DNA of 64,000 nt from Pseudopyrenochaeta lycopersici (lineage: Eukaryota; Ascomycota; Dothideomycetes; Pleosporales; Pseudopyrenochaetaceae). Below the pieces are notes generated by a model that worked only from the letters and a program-made list of their open reading frames with translations, was not told where the DNA came from and searched no databases. Where the stretch lies: the NCBI GenBank assembly GCA_003313425.1, contig NHZP01000019.1:682001-746000 (forward strand), read 5' to 3'. The translations under genes and the position numbers were made by a program. Shown in pieces: positions 1 to 10,640 of the stretch; within the stretch, counting starts at the first letter, position 1, and the number at the start of each line of letters is the position of its first letter.

Positions 1-756
1 AACCTCGTCCGAGGCTGTGCGACATCGAAGTACGTCGCGAGCCGCTCGGTTGGCGTCGCGAAAGGTGAGCGCACCGATGTCATGCGTCGCTGTCATCGAA
101 GAGTTGTTTTTGCAATATTTGACCATGAAGTCACAATTTCGACTTCCATGAAGGTCTTGAATGGAAGAGATGCCTACAGAGGGCTTCAGGCTGAGGCGCG
201 ACATTCTGATCTTGGCGATGCGGCTGACTGCATACGCGCCTCAATCAAGCCAGCTAATGCCTGCGAAAGGCATGGGCTGTCCTGAAAACGAAGATCCTCA
301 ATTCCTTTGCAATGTGATTTCTCAACTATCTCCAAGCTCCACACGCACTCTAGATCGCGTAACACTGTGAGACCTGTACTTCTACCGACTTCTGCACGTC
401 TCGGATTAGTTCGAACGTCATGCATAATGGGTGCCTAGGTGGTGCTTGTTCACGACCCTTGGTGGAGTGGGTAATATGAGAACAGAAGCCAGCAAGTTTG
501 TCAAAGAGAGGAGTTTTTCTAAGGCACTGTGTAAAAAAAGATTGCGAATATCTTGCAATTTGGTATGCTTTAGCATTTTGGACTGTGTTGACGAGGGGTG
601 GTGACTCTAGAACTCAGCGACTTTGCAGCACACAGAAGAAATAAAAATGACGTTTGTTTCATTTCATCAATAGAAGTTCATTATCGCGCATAGCAATTCC
701 AAAGTTGCTGTTTCTGCCCATGACCAGTAATCATAGACAAGATTTTCAGCGCTTGT
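1..756. other. Intergenic stretch at window edge
   Basis: No convincing gene is visible. The last ~300 bases lie just downstream of the PAN2 stop and probably hold its 3' UTR. A minus-strand ATG at position 83 opens a frame that runs off the left edge (27 codons, starting MTSVRSPF). It could be the 5' end of a neighbouring gene but is too short to judge. Confidence 0.4.
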
Positions 757-3700
757 TTATCTTCGCATTGGGCTCCTAAACCCTACACTCCCAAATGTGC
801 TCCCACCCTTCTTCGGTGTCGTCATCGGTTCGGGCGTATCTCGTCCCGCGACGCTTGCACTTGGTCTGCCATTTCCTCCAGCTGCTGCCCCGCTACTGCC
901 TGGCGCCTTGAAACGCATCTGACTTCCGGTCGCGTAGATGTCGTTCAACATTTGTTCTAAGACGCCTGCGTCCACAAACTCCTCATACTTCCTCCACAGC
1001 TTCAGTGCTGTGGTCGCGTCCTCGATTGAGTCATGGGTATCCTCCTGAATTTTCTCCTTGAGCACACACCACGCGAGAAATTTGAGGTTGAGTTTACGAC
1101 GGAAATCGGACTTGAAAAATAGATTGGACGTGTCCACGACTTGTGATTTGGGCACGTGGATGTTGATTGTGCGGAAGTCGTTGGCCAGGGAATGACCGAC
1201 GAAGACACAGCCAAGGTTCAAGAGGAGCCAGAGTTTCTTGTAGGCATGCTTGAGACTGACGGGGGCATGTGAGGACGTTTCACGGTTGAGGTCACCGGGT
1301 GAGATACCGGACCATTCGGTGAGATAGTCGACAACTGGTTCAGTGACGGCAATGTAGTCGTCAATAAATGGTAAACCAGCGAGTTCGCCTTCGCCACGGC
1401 AGACGGACACCCGAGCAAGGCCCTTACGATCTGGACGGATCGTTTGGCGTGTACCATCGGCCTTCATCTCGATTTCTTCAGCCTGCAGCCTGATGAACTC
1501 CGCATCAATAGCTACCGGGTATCCAGGACGCGGTGTCTCTGTCGAAGCTTGAAGCAGCTTGAACTTCGCTTCCGGCGGCGTAGGATTCGACGACCACCAT
1601 CGGTACAGTATTGATGTATCTAGACTCTCCTTCCATGAGTCGTCAATCTTGTTCCTGGCTGCCTTCAACTGATATGTTAGAACAGATGGTAGCTTCCAGC
1701 TCGGCTCGAAGCGCAGCGCTTCTTCTTTCGGTATTGGTCTGACAAGAAAGTCGTTGAACAGATGCCACTTGTCCTCTTCATCTGCTTCACGAGACGATGG
1801 TGCTGTATTAATAGTGGCGACGAGGTGCGGTTTCTGGTGCTCTCCGCTATTGATGTCGGCAACAACACCCACAAGCTCATACACCATGATATCGAATACG
1901 CCGCGTTGTAGATGCAGCTTCAGATCCTGGCCCTCGAAGCAGTAGAACTGACCTTGATCAACTATTATCCCGATCTCTTGCGGCAGCCAGTTTGGTATTG
2001 ACCATAAAAGCTTTGCTTCGTGGCTTTGAATTGCTGCATTAAGCATCAAGACACCAGGAACCGACTGAATTGTCTTCCTCTGTACCATTTGCTGGTACCG
2101 GTTACACTTCGTGCACCAGCCTCTCGTTTGGTCTTGTCGCTCAACACTGGCTTTCAGTATTTGCGAGAAAGTAGGACGTGGAATTCTCGTGTTCTTCATG
2201 ACATGCTTCGCTGGATATACCAGCTCATTGACAAAATTCTTGCCGCCCCGAATGGTTTCATTGGCACACTGCGCACATCTCATACTTGCTCTAGCTTGTG
2301 TCTCCAGTACTTGATCCATAGTCGATGGTCCTGGGTGACCGGGTAGCATCTGACGAAACTCTTCGGAGATTTTGTCGAGCAAGAAACGATTCAAGTTTTG
2401 GATCATGCTTGTGAGCGCTACATTAGGCGCAAATTCTTCTAGCAAGTTAAGTGATACAGCGTTCGATAGTCCACTGAATGTTTTGAGGAAGTTAGTAGCC
2501 TGACAATTCAGGCCAGCAGCTTTCTCGAGCATATCAATAAGGAAGCCTAGCTCGCAAAGGAGGCACGACTCAAACAAACATGGTGATGCAGTGTGCTGCA
2601 GAGCTAAGTTTCGAAGCAAGGGTGTGAAGCGGAAAAGCTGCAAAAGTGAATTGGCATACGAGTTTGTGATATGGGTTTCGAGACCAGAATAGGGAGTCTG
2701 ATTGTAGTATCTGCACAGCTATTAGCAAAGTAAAGCGGTACTAACGGGGAAGTCATACGCGAAGTCAAAGTCATCCACTCCAAACTTGCTGTACTTGATT
2801 TCAACGTTCCCGTACATTGCCGGAACGTCTTTTCGAGTTACATCATCGAGGTGGAGATCGGTCAATGTCTCCATCGTCTCTGCAGTCTTCGCATCTGGCT
2901 CACTAAGTGATTGTGATGCTCGCGCCTTTTCACTCAGGAATTTTGGTGCTGTTAACGAGTCAATGCCTCTATCTCCCTGCCGTGTAATTTCGACCTGGTT
3001 TCTGCGCTTTGTCCGTGGATTCTTGGCGTAGAAACCAATATCAGCTCGTGTCATACTGTTGAGTATTGCAGTATCGATCTTTGCCGGAGGTGCGCCAACT
3101 TCGAAGACCATGTGACTTGGCCAACCTGAAAGGAGCTGCTCTTTGTAATAGGGCATGCCAATTGTATTCAGCGGCCTGTTAAGGGTGAGTATAGAAGACA
3201 TGTCAAATTTGGACGCAGCTTACGTGTCTAGAGTCCAATCCATCGCTGGAGGTGGTATAGGATGAGGATCTGCGAACTCTGTTGGGTTACTATACTCGGG
3301 GAAATGCACTTTCGCAGGGGAACCCCATAAATGAATATGGGAGTTGGAATCTGCGAGGGCAAAAGCTTCGCCAGATGGTGCCATCTCGAAGCCGGCTAGG
3401 TATGAGTCGTACAAATTTATCTGCCGTAGGTTGGCGGAATCTGGGTTCATGAGATCAATGACCTGCATCTGGCCGTTCTGTGAGGCAATAATCGCAGTTG
3501 TCGACATGCGCGGATGCATTCGTACAAAAGCTGCACCGGTGTGAAAGGGAATAGGCGGTAGTTGCTTCAGTGTCTTCAAAGAGAAGACGTTAGTGAATGG
3601 GTCGAGCATATAGGCATATTGCTGTCTTGGAGACCAGCCACAAGTTGCGAGAAAGTCACCCTTGGCATCCATATCGCTGATGCTGCCGGTATGGCCTTCG

Positions 3701-4513
3701 AATACTTTAATGACCGAAAGCGAGCCCGAGTCCAGAATGTGGATGCCGCCATTTTTTGTAGCAGCACAAAGATACTGCCCAGCCCGCTTCATGATGGTGT
3801 ATTGGGCATCTGCAGGAAGCTGTACATTATCAGCATAGCACGGCTGAGATATCCAATTCACTTACAGTATCCGTAATAATCCCCTTCTCCACATCCACCT
3901 TGAACATTTGCTCTTGGCATCCTGCGATGAGGATCTCGCGCGTCCCTTTGGAGGTAAAGTTCATGCATTTGAGGTCTTTGAAGTCGGCGCTCCTGCGATC
4001 AGTATATCAGCAGCTGCCCGTGGCAAAATATCCTCTTTCATTTATCTCCAACATACGTCAAATGCCATTGGGTCAGACCACGGCGGTGAGAATAATGTAC
4101 ACTCTGCTTCGAGATTGAGAGGATTCCTTTGTCGGTAAAGAGGAATTGCTTGACCGGGCCGTCAGTGGCTGTGTGTCCGCGGTATGAGGTGTATCGCTCG
4201 AGATGGGGTCCGTAGAATGATGTGACTCGTCCCTGGTTAAGATCAGCATGAGGCTGTTGCGATTGAGTCGAAGCAGAATACACTCACATGGTTATTGCCG
4301 GTCCACAGAAGTTCTTGGGTTGTATCGAATGCGAACGTAGATATGGGCACGGCAGGGTGATGCGGGCCCAGCGGTGGTAGCTGAGCGATTGCTAGCTGTG
4401 AATACGTCAGTCGCTATGCGCGCTCATGGGTCGCGTCGTCTCAACGCCTCGCGGAGGGCAGCGCGTAAGACAGCTTTTCGGCGGGGCTCTACCTCGTCCC
4501 AGTCCGCTTCCAT
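757..4513 (-). CDS. PAN2: PAN2, catalytic subunit of the PAN2-PAN3 poly(A) deadenylase
   Basis: PAN2 is the 3'-5' exoribonuclease of the PAN2-PAN3 complex, which trims mRNA poly(A) tails in the cytoplasm. I build seven exons: 4513-4493, 4395-4288, 4232-4057, 3992-3866, 3819-3224, 3175-2759 and 2710-757. They join in frame to 1132 residues, the usual length. The N-terminus (MEADWDE, then [15 protein letters not shown]) starts the WD40 propeller; an inactive ubiquitin-hydrolase-like domain lies in the middle. The C-terminal DEDD exonuclease keeps all its catalytic motifs: AIDAEF (about residue 881), GHSLANDF (about 988) and HDSIEDA (about 1042). For intron 6, the donor at 2758 (48-nt intron) is chosen because it restores [15 protein letters not shown]; the later GTTAG donor would break the frame. 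Exon 1 is only 21 nt. No defect is seen. The family is certain; the small 5' exons are inferred. Confidence 0.95.
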
Positions 4514-5494
4514 ACTGAAGGCACGTTCTCCGGTCCACTGAGTCTATAACACGACTCCGACATGCCTTGCACTGCTTGTGTGATCTGCGCGGCGCAAGTG
4601 CTGGAACGTGAGGTGCTGGGTGAGATCGGAGCTACAAAGCGCCCATGATACATAATTGGCGAAACGCGGGGCAAAAGTGCTGCGGACCTCCGCATTTCAA
4701 TTGTGGACCTTGTTCAAGACGCCCTTTCTCATTTACGAACCTTTTGCCCACATAGCGAGAAGTTCTCTGGATTTTCAAGTGTCTGCCAGTTTGTTTCATG
4801 AGGTACGCTGGCTCTTCGCTTGCGTAATGCGCATACCTGGCAGAACGCAACCTCACGATTTCACAGGTAAAACATCTTATTACAATTCATGAGCAGCCAT
4901 TTTGATTTGATTCTTTTTCTATGGACGCTCGCTGTATGTTTAGACGCCCAAAGTCTATCATGAAGCGCCGCAGTGATATATATTATGTGATAGCACGTAC
5001 AAGAGTGGCAGCTAGTGTACGTGCTACATATGGGTGGAGTATCTTACCTAGCAACAGACTAGTTCACAGTCGTACTCCATTGCATGACCAACATGCCAAA
5101 CACCGGGGTATCGTACGCCTGTTGAGCAAGCTGAACTTAGTGAGGCTCAAGAGGCGGAGGTGAATGAACCCAGAAGTCATACCGAGAATATGCAGATGCC
5201 GTAACGCCGGAATGATGCATAAAAAATTGGTGACCAACCCACGCAGTCGTAAGAGTTGGTACACTATGCATGAAAGGAGGCCTGTCTAAGGTCAGTACGG
5301 ACCCATTTTGTACAAAGTTGAAGGGCGTTGCGAGTTAGGCTTGATGTAGATCGCTCCACATAGCCAAAATCCCAGAAGATCTGCCTAAGTCTGAGGATGG
5401 CCCAAGGGCAACGTAAGCCAAGAACTCCAACTCTCGAAACATATCAAGTTCATGATTACGTACCACAAGATGGTTGTGACTCGTCGCTCGACGT
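4514..5494. other. Intergenic, PAN2 promoter side
   Basis: This stretch lies between the PAN2 start and the stop of the Tudor gene, both on the minus strand, so it should hold the PAN2 promoter and the 3' UTR of the upstream gene. Only short overlapping frames without recognisable motifs occur. No TATA box or repeat stands out. Confidence 0.5.
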
Positions 5495-6520
5495 TCAGAA
5501 GCGCTTGCGGCTCGGAGGGGCGGACTCGGCATACTCGTCGTCCTTGTCAGCGTCTGCCTTGTGATCGTAGCGTTTGCGTTTATGAGTCTCAGTCATGCCT
5601 TTTCCAGAGCCAGTGAAGCCAACTGCATGTAATCAGTATTTGTCAAGTGATAGTGCGATTGAAACTCTACCTTTACTGCCAATGTCTGTGCTCGTGCGGA
5701 ACATAGACTCCTTCTTGGGCATCTTCTTGCCAGCCTTGGCCTGGAAATCGTTCCAATTGTTTGCCCGCTTCTTCAATATGCCCTTGTTAGGAACTCTGCT
5801 GGCCTGCTTGGGCTCCGTACCGTCATTGGAAGCGCTGTTCCTCGCAGCTTGAGCACTGGGATTGATGCTAGCCGGACCAGAGATAACGTGTGGCGTTGAC
5901 GTGATAGGTGCATTCGACAGCGGAGCTGCAGCAGGCTCGGGCTCTCGCTTGCGCTTGCTGGGGAGAGGGCGAACAGCGCTTCGGTCCACGGTCATGGTAT
6001 CGTCGTACTCGATGAACCGCACTAAGTATTTGGGAGCTGAGACGGAGCCGAGGATGCTCTGGATTTTGGCCTTGTACCAAGACTTGTCTGTCCACTGCGC
6101 CTCACACATGTCGCCGGTGCTGAAGACGACAGCCTTCTCTGGTTCTGGCTTCTCGACCGCCTTCCTCAGGAGAGGGTGCTTCTCGGGGTCAAATTTAGGC
6201 GCAGCAGGCTCGGATGCTTGAGGAAGCTCAGATTCGAGTGTTGCGAGTTCCGCCTGGGTTCGAGCGATCTTTGCGTTCAGTCCTGCGATTGACTGCTCCG
6301 CGTCTTCCTTCATTATCTTCCATTCGTCTTGGGTTGGACCAGGTTTTGAGCTCGCAATTTCAATCTCTATGCTAGGGATCTTATATAACTGTCAGAATCG
6401 CTCTCACCGTTATCGTAGTCAACTCACTGTGCTGGCCCACTCGTCACGCTCGGCCTCATCTTTCTGAATGTCACGCCTGAGCTCGGCGATCCTGGCCTTT
6501 GTGTGCTTGATGTCCGCCAT
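5495..6520 (-). CDS. Tudor-domain splicing factor, SPF30/SMNDC1-like
   Basis: The protein resembles SPF30 (human SMNDC1), a nuclear Tudor protein of the SMN family that helps assemble the U4/U6.U5 tri-snRNP during pre-mRNA splicing. Three exons (6520-6428, 6364-5671, 5622-5495) give 304 residues. The first ~75 form a charged coiled coil (KARIAELRRDIQKDEAERDEW). The Tudor domain follows at roughly residues 110-165, with the motif GDMCEAQWTDKSWYKA and KYLVRFIEYDDTMTV, including the aromatic cage-type positions. A basic, low-complexity tail ends in a KKRANNWNDFQAKAGKK-like segment, as in SPF30 homologues, then FTGSGKGMTETHKRKRYDHK. The acceptor at 6365 was chosen over an earlier AG because only it keeps the frame. 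SGF29-type Tudor proteins are the main alternative, but there is a single Tudor domain and the tail matches SPF30. Confidence 0.85.
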
Positions 6521-7959
6521 GATGTTTTGGAAGCCGACTGCAGTGCGCGAAGGCGTGTAGTTGTTATTGTGGTGATGGCGGGTATAAGGGAAATTTACAC
6601 AGCAGCATTCGGAGAACTCGCGACAGAGCATGACGCTCGGCAAGCAACAGATCTTGGCGCCGAGCCCCATCCTTGGATACGCCGTCAACTAAAGTTCAGC
6701 CCTACATTCACTCGGCGTGATTATAGTCTTGGTATCATGTCGAGTTATTCGTTCCAAGTTTTTGGTATTGAATCAAACACGCTTTACTGATGCTCTTGTC
6801 TAATACTACTTTGATATGCTTATTCGGCGGAGCTCCCGCATCAAAGTTGCTGGCTCTACTCTGTCATTCACTCATCAAAGATGGCACGGCGAGATGCTAC
6901 CTTGATGACAGAGTGATTGCACAGGACAGACTTGCTAATCTGCTGCGCAATCGTCAAGGCGCTTTCATCGACAGCCATGCGAGGTATGCTTTACTATTCG
7001 CCTTTAAATGCGAGCAGGGCGAGTGGCGCTCTTTCATGTTGTTTGCTCGGCATCATCCTTGCTGCACGAAGGAATAAGACAGGCACCTCCAGACGCATTC
7101 AAAAGCCAGTCCAGGCTGACAGAGGATTCCTAACCAAATTTTCATGAGTCTTTGGTGAGATAGTTTGGGTCGAGAATTTTCTGCCCTGCCAGGAACAGGT
7201 ACGCGGCATGTTAGTGATGTGCTCTTGGGGTCTTCGACGGCGTTCTACCCCACCATGCGGCTTGTCGCTTATCAATCAAAGAACGGAACCACCAAGGTCG
7301 CCTCACAGCGCCCTTTTCCTCACATCAGACCAGTTACACCCCCAGCCGCAGCCTATCAGTGACGTTGACCCTGCAGTACTCCTGTCCTCCACCGCTTTGC
7401 GACAAGCTTGTGGGCCTCGCTCCGATCACTCGCCCGCACCTGACTGCTAGGGTTACTGCATGAACCAACCCATCAGGCTACGAGGCGCCAAACGGCGAAT
7501 TTGCTCCATCTCTCCTCCACCTCTGACAATAATTCCACTCAGGGATAGTGAATATCCCAACCTTCCCCTCCGCGGCCGTCATTGACTCTTCGCGTCACAC
7601 TCCCACCATCCCATAGCCTTCTCACACCCACCATCTCAAGCAGTCCTCCTGCCGCGTAAATCCGCTGCAAAGAACCGCTCCTCCACCCCGGCCTCGGGCC
7701 ACTTTGCGTCATCCTCAAAGACCGCTCGAGTCGCAATCCGCCTCTTTTTACACGAGTAACGTGATCCTGGGTGGCAAAACCGCTTATCTCAAGTGCCAGA
7801 CGGCTACCATTCTTTCCGGCCTACACAGAATCACGACTGTCCCCACGTTCAGTCGACCCCAGGGTCGCATAGGCGGGCACCTCACACTAGTAGCTCCATC
7901 CGCACCTTGAACTACCATTGCCCACGGTTGACCTTCAACACCCCGCATTGGTCTCCGCT
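6521..7959. promoter_or_regulatory. Divergent promoter region between Tudor gene and AP-1 gene
   Basis: This 1.4-kb region separates the starts of two divergently transcribed genes. The half near the bZIP gene (about 7500-7950) is pyrimidine-rich and C-rich, as is usual for a long fungal 5' leader. Several short upstream ATGs occur in it, for example around 7704 and 7793. No clear TATA box or factor site could be assigned with confidence. Confidence 0.5.
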
Positions 7960-9910
7960 ATGGCTGGGACAACCAACGACTTCCAGAACGGCGCCCCGTT
8001 CTACCTCGACGCGACTCAACAAGACCTTCTCCTCGCTGCTCTTGCCTCAAATAACCAGAACTCAAACGACATCTTCTCGACAGGCGTCAACGACAAGCGC
8101 TCCTTGAACAATGCACAATACCCGTATCCCATCGACAACCTCGATCCCGCATACTTCACTTCCCCGCAACAAAGCACTCCTGCTAATGGTTTCAACAATG
8201 GTGGCATAGAGGAAAGCCCTTTTGTTGACTACCTCGAAGGGGACACAAGCTTTGACTTCGACAATGCCGATGGCGATCTCATGATTGGCTCCCTGCCTGG
8301 AGAAACTCCCGCTGATTCGCACGAAAAGCGGAAGAGCCCAGGCGACGATGATGACGACGACGACGAGGATGAAGGCGGCGGAAAACGCAGAGAAGGTGAA
8401 GATAAGCAAGCTAAGAAACCAGGCCGAAAGCCATTAACATCAGAGCCCACGACAGTAAGCTTCGCCAATAGAGCGTGCATCGTAATGAAACTAACTCCAG
8501 CACCAGAAGCGCAAAGCGCAGAACCGGGCAGCCCAGCGAGCTTTCCGAGAGCGCAAAGAGAAGCACCTCAAAGACCTAGAGACAAAAGTCCAAGAGCTTG
8601 AAAAAGCGTCAGATGCTTCCAACCATGAGAATGGTCTTCTTCGAGCCCAAGTGCAGCGGCTACAGATGGAACTTCGCGAGTATCGCAAACGCTTATCCCT
8701 CAATAGCACTGGCTTAAATCGCACTCCGCCACTGGCTTCAGGCTTCAGCTCCATGCTGAACAACAACAATAACAGCAACTTTTCGTTTGATTTTCCTCGG
8801 TTCGGAGGGCTCCCAGGTGCCCAGCTTCTCGACAACGGCCCGCTCTCGAAGACCAAGAATGCGTCTGTTTCCTCAAGTGTGTCGGGTCGACAAAACAGTA
8901 CTGGCCAGCCCATTAGCCCCACAAGTCAAGCAAACGGCTCTCTCAGCAACTCACCGGCCCCTATCGGTAACAGCCCTGCGGCGAATGGTGCACACCGCTC
9001 TGGTAGCTTGAACGGTTTCTTTGGGTTCAACAACACGGCGCCCAACAACGCCAATCGCAGCAGCACCGAAAGCTCCACACGGTCGCAGTCGCGCGTGTTC
9101 CAATTCAACAGTGGCTCTTCTACTCATTCAGACTCCCCGTCAGCCGCATCTACCTCACCAACTGGCCTCGACTCATCGTGTGGTACTTCACCAGAGCCAA
9201 GTCATAATTCGCCGAATCAACAGAAGGATACAATCGCAGATGGCTATGTTTGTCATGGCAACTCGGAAGGTGAGGTTCTCTTCTGCGAAAAGCTCAACAT
9301 GGCCTGCGGCAATCCTCGTAATCCCGTCCCTCGTGCGATGTCCCAATCTGACGACAAACCTTCTCCTGCAGTCTTAAACATCAAATCCCCCACACCCGCC
9401 GTAAACGGTATCGATTATTTTGCGAACCAGAACGGCGGCCAATTCGATCCTACACTCTTCGGAGAGTATCGCGATACCCAAACCGCTATTGTGGGCGAGG
9501 GCGACTTCACCGGTGGCTTCTTCAATGATGCCTTCCTCAATGCGGGCTACGGCAGTCCCTTCCACTTCGGCGATACGCCCGCGATTCAAAAGCCGAATCC
9601 ACTGGAGGAGATCGAGCGTCTTCAGGATGGTGAAGATGAGGTTGTCCCGGGCGAGGACATCAACTCGATGCTCAATTGCCACAAGATCTGGTTAGTAAAT
9701 CAGAAGGATACAATCATTGCTGACATGCTAACAATACACAGGGACAAGCTGTCAAGCCGTCCAGACTTCAAGGATGGCACGATTGACATTGACAATCTCT
9801 GTTCAGAGCTACGAGCAAAGGCGCGTTGTTCAGAGAGTGGCGTCGTGGTCGATCACAAAGATGTCGAAGCTGCGCTCAAACGTTTGCCAAAGGAGAACCT
9901 TTCCGCATGA
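7960..9910 (+). CDS. AP-1/Yap1-type bZIP transcription factor (oxidative stress)
   Basis: This is the fungal redox-sensing regulator of the Yap1/Pap1/NapA/CHAP1 family, which accumulates in the nucleus under oxidative stress and induces thioredoxin, glutathione and catalase genes. Exons 7960-8454, 8507-9690 and 9742-9910 give 615 residues. The basic region KRKAQNRAAQRAFRERK (from residue 166) has the NxxAQxxFR signature of the Yap/Pap group and leads into a leucine zipper. The n-CRD lies near residue 425 (CEKLNMACGN, with an upstream YVC). The C-terminal CRD (NCHKIW through LCSELRAKARCSESG) has its three cysteines at about residues 555-586. Intron 1 could end at 8500 or 8506; 8506 gives the canonical TTKRKAQ junction. 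Intron 2 is 51 nt and stop-free, so the frame stays open if it is retained. An acidic run of aspartates precedes the bZIP. The start ATG is the first in frame; upstream codons in this frame lack ATG. Confidence 0.93.
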
Positions 9911-10640
9911 TCTTGTCAAGCCATTGCATGGGCTGGTTGTTATGGCGTATGAATGTGTTTCTGTTTCTCCCTTCACTTTTGGATACCTGCAGCTTTCACG
10001 AAGCTAGTCATTCGTTGCGCGTGCTTTTTGAGGCAGCTATTGAATCTTGTGACACGATATGACGACTATCGGAAGGAACTCTGGCGTTGGTCTGGCGAAA
10101 TGAAAATGACGAGCATATGTAAAAGCCACATATTGCTCGGCGTACATGGTTGGAGCGGCAGGGTGTGGTAGTGATGCGCAAACAAACTCAACTTCCTCTG
10201 ATTTATCGGTTCAATGAAGTAGTATTACATTTATCTACAACCTTTATTATATTTGCGAAGCTCCCCTTTAGCTGTACTGTAACGGACACGCCCCAATTGG
10301 AAGTCAGGCGCTAGGACTCTCTCCAGTGTTCTGTTCCAGGTGGAAAGATAGAGTCCTAAGGTAGCCTCTTGAGTGTGTTGAGAGTTCATCGTACTTGACT
10401 GTTTCGTCACAAGAAATGACGTACCAATCACTCTTGATAGAGATGAGGTTTTTAGCACCGTCAAGCAATGCACTTTTGATTTAAGTTGATACTAGAAATC
10501 ATCACTGGTATGTGGTATCCGATGTCATGATGCCTGAATTTGTTGATCTGAACGAAGCTAGATATTCATCACCTCGTATGTATTTCTTTTCTGAGATATA
10601 AGAGACGAAATGGCTTTCCTTTTATACTGGGGAGTTTCAG
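9911..10640. other. Convergent intergenic region
   Basis: It lies between the stop codons of the bZIP gene (+) and the Clr5-domain gene (-), so it should hold both 3' UTRs. Only short frames without recognisable motifs are present. Confidence 0.5.

Noticed and set aside
2719..2745. A 27-nt intron in PAN2 using the GTTAG donor
   Set aside because: It is too short for a fungal intron and gives an atypical peptide; the donor at 2758 restores the conserved family sequence.
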